Source: Symsagittifera roscoffensis (lineage: Eukaryota; Xenacoelomorpha; Acoela; Convolutidae). Taken from it: a DNA stretch of 64,000 nt. This document shows, one piece after another, positions 11,001 to 18,367 of this stretch. Numbering within the stretch: position 1 is the first letter of the stretch; every line of letters begins with the position of its first letter. The notes beneath the pieces were generated by a model, which saw only the letters and a list, made by a program, of their open reading frames with translations, did no database searches and had not been told where the DNA came from. The DNA lies in NCBI RefSeq assembly GCF_963678635.1, contig NC_087069.1, forward strand, positions 13,862,660 through 13,926,659, given 5' to 3'. Position numbers and translations under genes: made by a program.

Positions 11001-14000
11001 AAGGAATAACTCATATAATAGATCGAACTATAACAGACCAAACAATAACTACCAAAACAGATCGCGAAATAATTCACAAAATCGACACCCAAGTTATAAT
11101 AATCGTTATAGAAATTATTCACAATCACCACACCGGAATAATAATCACTACAATAACTCTAATAATCGTCATAGAAGCAGTACACCTAAACATCAAAGAC
11201 AAATCAATCAAGTACAATCTAATCCAGAAACAACATCAGACCCCCCAGGTATTGATGACACAGTAACTGATACGTTACAACTCAATCAAATAAACTGTAC
11301 ATCATCAGATTCAGAAAGTGATACTGAAAACACTCTTGCTATCAATATGATAAAAGTCGAAAACGACTATGAATCTGTCATATATGAACAACCCTTTCCA
11401 TCACACATATATGAAAATCAATCAGAATTTCTTCAAAATTATTACACTACACCCATAAATTCCACACCAACAACGCAAGAAACAAATACAAAAAATACTA
11501 CAGAACAACCCAATCAAAATGTCAAAACAAAATGCTTAAATACAAACCACATTTATCAAAATATACAAAAAGAACAACCCAAAGAAAAAATTTGGACAAT
11601 ACCATTTCTCTTAGAAAGCCCAAGAAATAAAGAATTTCAACCACCAGACCTTGAAATAGATTTTTTAATTGATTCAGGAGCAGAATCAAACATAATAAAT
11701 ATTCCCACATGGAATGAAATAAAAACTTTACACCCAAAGCTAACACCTCTTGAAACCTCCAGTAAGCTAGCGACAGCACAAGGATCAACATTGATAAACT
11801 ACGGAAAAATCCAATTATTTCTCCTCCCTACCAGAACAATGGAGCAAAGCAAAATTTTAAACAAGCCATTTAAACAAATATTCCATATCACTGATATTAA
11901 ATATAATATCATTGGAATACCATTTATTTCGAAGTATATACCGACAATTAACATACTAAATAGTAAAATATTAATCAAAGATAAATATACAAAAACAAAA
12001 GAAACATCCTTAACATTTTTTCAAAGATTAAATAAACAACCACCATTCTTTTCAAAATTTTATCCGATATTTAACCAACAAAGAAAACACCTGAAACCAC
12101 TATCAGGAAACATCTATAATTTTTCAATAAAACAAGTTCATCAATATGATAAAGAACAAAACAAACAAAAATTTTATATGTCAGATTTTGAATTCAAACC
12201 TATTCATAAATTTTTCAAAATCACAATCTCTTCAATAAAATATTTGAAAAATTCGAATTCAGATATTATTTCCCTACATGTTTACAACAACACACCTTAC
12301 CAAGTAACATTACCTTTAGGACTTTTAGGATATTGTGAAACCAACGCTACAATATCACCAATACACGAAAAAGCCTATCGCGTAAATAATATACTCCAAT
12401 TACTAGATATTTGTCAATCTACAATTCTTAATGAAGAATTATCTATAAATAATATAATAAGTAACGAAAACAGAAATACGGATTATTTCACAAAAACTCC
12501 ATATTTCAAACCTACATTCAACATAAGTAACTACACAGAGAACCAACAGAAATTTTTAACAATGTTTAATTTCCAACATTCACAAATAACACAAGACGAA
12601 TTCGAAAAGTTAGCCAAACAGCTAATTAAATATTCATCAGTCTATGCAACATCAAAATTCGATGTTGGCAAAATCAGTTCATCACTACATCTCCCTTTAA
12701 AACCAGACGCAGTTTTCAAAAAACAAAGAGCAAGTAAAGTACCAATTCACTTACATGATAAAGTAAACAGATTACTCGATATTTTAGAACAGTACAATAT
12801 TATATCACCAGTTAATAAAGAAGAACAACCAAAAGGCAACACATTCATCAACCCCGTTATCATTCTAGCTAAAGGAGAATCATTAAAAATCGTTCTCGAT
12901 GCTAGATACCTCAATTCACTCATAGATGAATCAAAATGTAATTGGCCCATTGAACCAATACAAGTTATTTTAACAAAAATAAACGGCAAATACTTTACAA
13001 CCGCCGATATGAATAGTGCATACAATCAAATGCCACTAGATGAACAATCACGACGTTTAACACAATTTGTTATTGGAAACCAACAATATGAATTCAACCG
13101 CTTATTCTATGGAATATCCATAGGACCAGCAGCATTTTCAGCCTTTATGAGCAAAATTTTTAGACCACTAATACTCAAGAAAAACGCAATCACCTATTTA
13201 GACGATGTTTTTATGCAATCACAAACAAAAGACGAAATGTTCAAAGTTTTAGAAACATATCACCAAATACTTCAGAACGAAAATCTGAAGGCCGCCCCCG
13301 ATAAATCACACTTCTTTTTGACAAGAGTTAAATTCTTAGGACATAACATAGAAAGAAAAACAATCACTCCATTGAAATCACGCATTGACGCTATTCAAAA
13401 ACTTCAACCACCAACAAATAAAAAGAAAATCCAAGAGTTCCTTGGAATGTTAAACTTTTTAAGTAAATATGTTTATAAAATGCAATTATATCTACGACCA
13501 TTTTATAACATCCTTAGACAACAAAACAACTTTGAATGGAATACAGAACATCAAGCACGATTCGAAGAAATAAAGAAACTTTTAACTGAACAAATTTCAA
13601 ACACAATTCCAGACCCTGATCAACCATTTTATGCAATGTGCGATGCTTCGAACTTTGGCATCGGCGCAGCATTATTACAATCACATAATGGTACAAATAA
13701 AATGAACCTGATATCAGCAAATTCTCGATTATTCACTCAAGCAGAGCTACGACTCTCAACTCTAATGAGAGAATGTACAGCCATAATCTATACACTTACA
13801 GAATATGAATTTCTGATACTTGGATCAAAACATCCCACAGTTTTATTCACAGACCACAAACCAATCATCTTTCTTTTTACACAGAAATCTAACCCAAACC
13901 ACCGAGTTTACAGATTTCAACTAATTCTAATGAAGTTTCCAAACTTACATATAGTTTGGACTGCAGGAAAAAATCTCGCATTACCAGACACCTTAAGTCG

Positions 14001-16209
14001 AAATACACCACCTGAATTACTAACACGAAAAACAACAGTTGAAATACCCAAAAATATAAAATTCTACCTCGCAGAAAACGAAACATCACCTCGATTAGAA
14101 TGCAAATATGCAGTTAAAACTGATATTGAACAATCACAAATAAATAATTTACAACATTTCCCACTTTATTTAGATTGTCAAAATAATCATTATGAAGTTG
14201 ACCTACTTGGAACATCAACTTTTAAACCAATTCCATATTCCCAATGGATAAAAAATAACACCCAACAAAAACGAACAAAACAACACCTACCTAAGAAAAA
14301 CCATTTTCCACTAATTGAAAAAGAAGATTTAACTGATAAAATAAATTTATCAGGACCACAAACAAATGATTCAAAATACACAATAAATCAAGTTTTTGAC
14401 CTTCACGACCCACTTGATACAATACCCTTATCTAAATTAGAAATCGAAAACATTTTTCTCCCCCCAACAGAAACAATTACAATTTCAACACTGAAACAAT
14501 ATCAAAACCTTGACCCAGTAATTCGACAACTAAAATCATGGCACAAATATAAAACTAAACCTATCAAAGCAGATTCAACCATTCTAGGAAACAAAACACT
14601 CCTCCGATACTTTCGCAAATTTAACAATACAACAATTAACGAAAATACAGACCTTTTAGAGTATAACCTGAATGAATCTACAGTTCCATGTCTCCCTATA
14701 AGTATGATTCTTATAGCTTTTAATATTTCACATACACAAAATATTAAAGGACACTCTGGATCAGAGAAAACATATTCAAATTTTATTCAAAATTTTTACT
14801 TCCCAAATGCACCAATTTGGATAAAAGTACTATGCAATGATTGTATAGTATGTCAACTAAATAAACCTTACCCAAATCAAAAACAAATAGCACAAAAACA
14901 AGATTTTAAAGGACAAAGTCTGTACTTTAATCACCGTATCTCATTTGATACTAAAGGCCCAATTTCACCCTCATCAGAAGGAAACTCCTACATTATGGTA
15001 ATTGTTGACGCATTCACACACTATGTAGCACTTAACCCAGTACCACATTGTAATGCTTATTACGCATATACAACACTTTATGAACACTGGATAGCAAAAT
15101 TTGGACTACCAGAAATTTTAGTCACAGACAATGGTACAGAATTCATAAATAATGAAATAATAACACTATGTCATTTATACAACATTAAACACAAACCACG
15201 TACATCTCATGCACCTTGGACAAACGGCTTAGTCGAAGGTATGAATCGTTCACTACAAGAATATCTTAGATGTATCATCAACGGAAATGATACAAAATAT
15301 ACCGAATGGTCAGCAGATGTAAAATTATTTCCCTTAGCATATAATTCACAAATTACGACAACTTTAGGAATGTCACCATATGAAATGGTTTTTAACCAAA
15401 AGCCACGCAAACCAATAATGTTTACAGCAAATTCACATAAAAACGCACAAGGTTATTGTCAACCAAATAAAGACTCAATTTGTTATAACCTACCTTTACA
15501 TACGCACGATGAAGATCATTTTCATCACCCACAAATTCTTAAATTAGCCTCCGGTACACACACCGAATGGATTTTAAATAGAGATAAAAAACACAATGAA
15601 ATTTACCAAAAAATAACGAAAAAGTTATTACAAAGACAAAACATAAATGAACAAATCAATTCACGTTTTACACCAGCTTCCGATTTAAAAATTGGAACAT
15701 TTGTTTTAATACCTAATTTTAATACTCACAAAGGAATTTCTAAAAAATTACAACCCCTCCGAAAAGGACCCTACCAAATAATTGCAAAACCCACTGATGT
15801 CACATATAAAATTATCGACTCAAACAAAAAAGAAATCGTTCAACATCGAAACAACCTATTACCTTATTACCCAAGAGAATACGCACTCCGCGAATTAACC
15901 CAATTATATTCTTTCACAGGATTAAAAATCATTCAAAGTGAACCACATCTGAAAAACACAGAACAAAATGATAACCCCACCGAAAATCAAAACACAAAAC
16001 CAACCGCCACCAAAAACAATACACAAAACCATAAAGAATCTCCAAAACAAAGAAAAAATAGAAAAATGACAGAACAAATAATACCCCAAGAAGAAATAGA
16101 CAAATCAGAACATAGAAAAACAACAAGACTCCGAAATCAACCACGTAAAAACTACAAAATGTTCATCCCCCAATCTAAAATATTAAAGAAAGTAGAATTT
16201 AAAAAGTAA
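7990..16209 (+). CDS. gag-pol: Gag-Pol polyprotein, 2,739 residues, single frame
   Basis: One uninterrupted ORF. Residues 1-270 are a gag N-terminal region of unknown fold, followed by a Q/N/P-rich stretch. About 598-760 match the retrotransposon gag (capsid) domain. A CCHC zinc knuckle is at C841, C844, H849, C854. About 910-1070 are an extreme Asn/Arg/Ser/Tyr-rich disordered segment. The aspartic protease motif DSGA is at D1228. Reverse transcriptase has D1673 (motif A) and YLDD at 1736-1739. RNase H has D1885, E1928 and D1955. Integrase has H2248, H2255, C2285 and C2288 for zinc, then D2320, D2380 and E2416 (D-D-35-E), and a GPY motif at 2593. All catalytic residues are present. Gag and Pol are fused without a frameshift or stop, so another means must set the Gag to Pol ratio. 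The Gag part is about twice the usual length. Confidence 0.97.
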   Translation: MSSTHTPGEETPDDDEIFPFIVDADTDRGQHIFCQNLLVNLFEPGISPCKTEFPDVKIKRQIIDHYLKDICNITQQYGIYSIEFTSPNHNNRTYTIQTDDLDLEFSKVFSEYIKSIQYHNSQRANSIFTNEVFAIIYSYISILENELPLTNVSPTETCKHLRVRHEITLLSSYLNIIKENFTKDDVSQHTKHDLQKILAWFIIDYFTHNIDLIAQARKNFRPQNPNDDTAITEQSDYVWDPEWSHPAFINFPQSISSQAIGTISYIRDYVRVIPLTIDATPLNYNTFLPDTQNNSLNSTVIHNENLNGTRNLTQQDIQTPSHFINEEIVHTTTTQQSISPIRPNLTTPRNTNPSQTQVTLQSTVKPSVAPKYSQMDYQTYRPMTIPSKTRKTFTRNNFADHNYNYTHPSKTNYQPQRNFNQYTKPRNWDNPTAQYNSKNFQPNPPQDRSENYPFFQQNKNKKQTSYQMDYLSSDEDFLQPDIFAPNTQYHKQGIQKTRTNYRNFSPQSIDAQYQQPIQQQNPINIQSFQPIQQQNPMTAHSYQPSQMQNEIPLPYYLQQHEITRNQLSNFSQMPNAAESLQMTMNPYLMGGSSITSNKPLMVFTGTDPEYSVEDYLNAVTANLILNIGPEPINTPLHQNWIHRRTALIQTTLDGAAQKWFSVLPQEIKSNWKRFTQEFSKMFDSERNKQQQRVLCNEIRRLPNETIKQIAVRIETLVRKAYSLNTHDYKNTKMTEILMMTLTPQLRKIAIKKRASHPSSIREPDLDFRKLVDKLEQAEITMKLEETENLKLQYVNKIETTPTNINNIQESETDLVEKITEILNIYEKNPNFKGKPSFKKWCNYCRRYGHSISECRQKQQDSQNKPQKYKEPNKSFYQYMKKDQNLPNKTVHSNNSSGKPLPNNTSYTRNQSPYNSSYRGRSPERRNTQSSSQNHYNRPNSRNNYSRSNSNTQRFVSRSNSQSRNNYYPNNQSRNSSYNRNRNYSYNRNRSYSNNRNQNYPNNRSRNNSYNRSNYNRPNNNYQNRSRNNSQNRHPSYNNRYRNYSQSPHRNNNHYNNSNNRHRSSTPKHQRQINQVQSNPETTSDPPGIDDTVTDTLQLNQINCTSSDSESDTENTLAINMIKVENDYESVIYEQPFPSHIYENQSEFLQNYYTTPINSTPTTQETNTKNTTEQPNQNVKTKCLNTNHIYQNIQKEQPKEKIWTIPFLLESPRNKEFQPPDLEIDFLIDSGAESNIINIPTWNEIKTLHPKLTPLETSSKLATAQGSTLINYGKIQLFLLPTRTMEQSKILNKPFKQIFHITDIKYNIIGIPFISKYIPTINILNSKILIKDKYTKTKETSLTFFQRLNKQPPFFSKFYPIFNQQRKHLKPLSGNIYNFSIKQVHQYDKEQNKQKFYMSDFEFKPIHKFFKITISSIKYLKNSNSDIISLHVYNNTPYQVTLPLGLLGYCETNATISPIHEKAYRVNNILQLLDICQSTILNEELSINNIISNENRNTDYFTKTPYFKPTFNISNYTENQQKFLTMFNFQHSQITQDEFEKLAKQLIKYSSVYATSKFDVGKISSSLHLPLKPDAVFKKQRASKVPIHLHDKVNRLLDILEQYNIISPVNKEEQPKGNTFINPVIILAKGESLKIVLDARYLNSLIDESKCNWPIEPIQVILTKINGKYFTTADMNSAYNQMPLDEQSRRLTQFVIGNQQYEFNRLFYGISIGPAAFSAFMSKIFRPLILKKNAITYLDDVFMQSQTKDEMFKVLETYHQILQNENLKAAPDKSHFFLTRVKFLGHNIERKTITPLKSRIDAIQKLQPPTNKKKIQEFLGMLNFLSKYVYKMQLYLRPFYNILRQQNNFEWNTEHQARFEEIKKLLTEQISNTIPDPDQPFYAMCDASNFGIGAALLQSHNGTNKMNLISANSRLFTQAELRLSTLMRECTAIIYTLTEYEFLILGSKHPTVLFTDHKPIIFLFTQKSNPNHRVYRFQLILMKFPNLHIVWTAGKNLALPDTLSRNTPPELLTRKTTVEIPKNIKFYLAENETSPRLECKYAVKTDIEQSQINNLQHFPLYLDCQNNHYEVDLLGTSTFKPIPYSQWIKNNTQQKRTKQHLPKKNHFPLIEKEDLTDKINLSGPQTNDSKYTINQVFDLHDPLDTIPLSKLEIENIFLPPTETITISTLKQYQNLDPVIRQLKSWHKYKTKPIKADSTILGNKTLLRYFRKFNNTTINENTDLLEYNLNESTVPCLPISMILIAFNISHTQNIKGHSGSEKTYSNFIQNFYFPNAPIWIKVLCNDCIVCQLNKPYPNQKQIAQKQDFKGQSLYFNHRISFDTKGPISPSSEGNSYIMVIVDAFTHYVALNPVPHCNAYYAYTTLYEHWIAKFGLPEILVTDNGTEFINNEIITLCHLYNIKHKPRTSHAPWTNGLVEGMNRSLQEYLRCIINGNDTKYTEWSADVKLFPLAYNSQITTTLGMSPYEMVFNQKPRKPIMFTANSHKNAQGYCQPNKDSICYNLPLHTHDEDHFHHPQILKLASGTHTEWILNRDKKHNEIYQKITKKLLQRQNINEQINSRFTPASDLKIGTFVLIPNFNTHKGISKKLQPLRKGPYQIIAKPTDVTYKIIDSNKKEIVQHRNNLLPYYPREYALRELTQLYSFTGLKIIQSEPHLKNTEQNDNPTENQNTKPTATKNNTQNHKESPKQRKNRKMTEQIIPQEEIDKSEHRKTTRLRNQPRKNYKMFIPQSKILKKVEFKK

Positions 16210-16809
16210 TTTTAAAATTTTATACTTCACAATCTTGAAACCTCCGTAACATTTTTCATTTCCATTTTTCAAAATAACATGCTCACAACTACGCAATAAT
16301 TCTAGTTCAAAATAGACCAATAGGATTCATCCAATCCGCCACTTTCTCTAACTCAAACTAAGATCAATTAGACGAATAATCTAGAACTCCAGGCACATCT
16401 CTAACTATAACTTTACAACCTCCAGGTCAAAAATAAGCAAACCACTCCAACTTGACAGCTAAAATAAATATCACCATAATACCGTACCCCTCCCTTATCT
16501 AATAACCCAAAGATCAACAATATTTCCCCAACTCAGACCACGAATACCCCCAAAACAAATTTGATAACTTAGCCTAAAGTAACAAAATGAAGATTTTAAT
16601 TAGCCTAAAGTATAAAAATCTCACTATACCCCGGATCATTTGACAAACAAAAATAAAGAAAAAGACGACCTCCCAGTCACCATGAAAATTGCCCCCAACA
16701 ATTTTTTACGAAACTCAACCCACTTGTCAAAAAACTAATAAATAATTCGACCACACTAGAAAATCGCCTCAAACAGCAAAAAATATTCGACCAAGAGATC
16801 ATTTCATAA
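16210..16809 (+). other. Spacer between gag-pol and the short ORFs
   Basis: About 600 nt with stops in all forward frames. A repeated TAGCCTAAAGTA occurs near 16569 and 16600. No gene seen. It could hold splice acceptors for the downstream ORFs; none stands out. Confidence 0.4.
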
Positions 16810-17040
16810 ATGCTTTTCTCTCAAACAGTCGCTCAAATACTTATCAACTTTAAACATTTTTTTTCAATACTTCAAGCCTTTATAATATTTCTTTTTGATA
16901 TCATTGAATCTTTTCTAATAATCATAATAATTTTTTGTAACATTTTTTTAATTTTCTACACAATAATTGAACTATTCCTCCAACTTTCCAAAACCCTTGA
17001 ATATATCCACAGGTACGATTTTAACAACTTGTCTAAATGA
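16810..17040 (+). CDS. Short hydrophobic ORF 1, 76 residues
   Basis: Nearly the whole peptide is Phe/Ile/Leu-rich, with two likely membrane-spanning stretches at about residues 10-33 and 34-58 and a more polar C-terminus. No family is recognised. Its stop overlaps the start of the next small ORF as ATGA (17037-17040), the same arrangement seen between the envelope-like ORF and the 597-residue ORF, which supports it being real. Against it, AT-rich DNA yields hydrophobic frames by chance. A donor-like CAG|GTACGA sits near its end at 17012/17013. Confidence 0.4.
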   Translation: MLFSQTVAQILINFKHFFSILQAFIIFLFDIIESFLIIIIIFCNIFLIFYTIIELFLQLSKTLEYIHRYDFNNLSK

Positions 17041-17225
17041 TACGAACAATTTTCAGTAGAACTGATATTTTTTTATTGTTTGTAATTTTCATAACATTTC
17101 TATCATCCCTCATTTTGACAATATGTAAATGTATAAAGAAAGCAATCATCACATTTGCCCTAGCAACAATTTTTCTAATTCTTTTTTTAGAAGAATATTA
17201 TAATAAACATAAACCTTCTCACTAA
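17037..17225 (+). CDS. Short hydrophobic ORF 2, 62 residues
   Basis: A 62-residue peptide with two likely membrane segments (about residues 10-30 and 35-52) separated by a short basic loop (KCIKK), and a charged C-terminal end. Its ATG overlaps the stop of the preceding ORF (ATGA). A strong-looking acceptor (TTCTAATTCTTTTTTTAG) ends at 17190 within it. It may be a small membrane accessory protein, or part of an intron region leading to the following ORF. No family recognised. Confidence 0.38.
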   Translation: MIRTIFSRTDIFLLFVIFITFLSSLILTICKCIKKAIITFALATIFLILFLEEYYNKHKPSH

Positions 17226-17230
17226 AGTAA

Positions 17231-18367
17231 CAATTCAAAAATCCATCAAAAATTGCTACCCAACAGTCACAGAATCAGTCTTCACCGACATCATCCCAAG
17301 ATAATCCAACACCACCTCCAACTACTCAAAATAATCAAACATCTACACGAATTTCCTTTCAAGACAATCCATACACTTTTGAAGAACGGCACGCTCGTTT
17401 ATCTGAACCACTAGAACCAGTTCAACGACAAGCATCCCTAAGTGAACCAACATATAATCTTTACCCAACACTACCACAAGAACTAAGTAGAATACAAAAC
17501 CTTAGTCAAAACCAAAACACAACAGAAATAAATAGACAAATTATACATCCTCGACGAAATAGAAATTTTCAAACTCCCCGAGTTCATTTTGATATACCTC
17601 AATCCCCAACACAAACTACTCCAGAAAACACCACTGGTATCACACCAGAAACTCCAACACTTTTTTCACAACGAAGCACTTCAAGTCTACCTTCAGATTA
17701 CTTAGGTTCAACACCAACATCTGAACAAATACGAGAAAATCCTTTTAACCCCCCAAACCTAACATCACGACTACCATATTGGACTACAAATTCATTTACA
17801 CAAGGTGAACCAAATTTAGTCAATGACCCCATAGATATTTCTACGGATACAACAACATCCTCATCACTACCAGAAACATTATCACTACCATCAACACCAT
17901 CAATAAGTCAGTTTTCACCACTACCCTTTAACTTAAATTTTCCAAATAATCTCGACGCCAGATATCGAGAACAATCATCAATAAATATTCCTTTAAGATT
18001 AGATTGGAATACATTCACAGCACCTCCACCACTATTTGGACAACATCAAGAAAGTAACCGCCTTCATAACTGGGCACTTAATAGATTACAATATCGTCAA
18101 GATATTCACAACGATATCCGTGATCACAATATTCAAATACTCCAACAAAACAGTTTACAATTAAAATTTGAAATCACAGTTAAATTAAACAACATTACTC
18201 AACATCCCTACCCATTAAACCCACCAAACATAACAGCTCAATCACTACCACCACCGTTTATAACTACTGAAGTAATATACAAATACGACAGATATACCAA
18301 AAACACAATTGGTTACATTACATTTTATAATCCATACTCAGGATTATCATACACATGTATATTCTAA
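17231..18367 (+). CDS. 378-codon ORF with no methionine codon, Pro/Ser/Thr/Asn-rich
   Basis: The frame is open from just after a TAA (17228-17230) to TAA at 18365-18367, and I found no ATG in it in frame. The product is rich in Pro, Ser, Thr, Asn and Gln for about 230 residues. A more regular C-terminal part follows, with WNTFTAPPPLFG, a Gln/Asn/Arg-rich helical-looking stretch (NWALNRLQYRQDI), and near the end ITTEVIYKYDRYTKN. It overlaps the envelope-like ORF by 13 nt. Its length, composition like its neighbours and dense packing argue for real coding. It must start at a non-AUG codon or receive its start by splicing; CAACAG at 17261-17266 is one in-frame acceptor candidate. Function unknown. 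Confidence 0.6.
   Translation, partial: QFKNPSKIATQQSQNQSSPTSSQDNPTPPPTTQNNQTSTRISFQDNPYTFEERHARLSEPLEPVQRQASLSEPTYNLYPTLPQELSRIQNLSQNQNTTEINRQIIHPRRNRNFQTPRVHFDIPQSPTQTTPENTTGITPETPTLFSQRSTSSLPSDYLGSTPTSEQIRENPFNPPNLTSRLPYWTTNSFTQGEPNLVNDPIDISTDTTTSSSLPETLSLPSTPSISQFSPLPFNLNFPNNLDARYREQSSINIPLRLDWNTFTAPPPLFGQHQESNRLHNWALNRLQYRQDIHNDIRDHNIQILQQNSLQLKFEITVKLNNITQHPYPLNPPNITAQSLPPPFITTEVIYKYDRYTKNTIGYITFYNPYSGLSYTCIF

Noticed and set aside
9182..11266. Overlapping ORFs inside gag in other frames (for example 10850-11266)
   Set aside because: They are shadows of the low-complexity Asn/Arg/Gln codons; composition alone explains them.
17037..17260. Programmed frameshift joining the 62-residue ORF to the Met-less ORF
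   Set aside because: The first frame ends at 17225 and the second is closed by TAA at 17228-17230, so there is no overlap in which a single shift could work.
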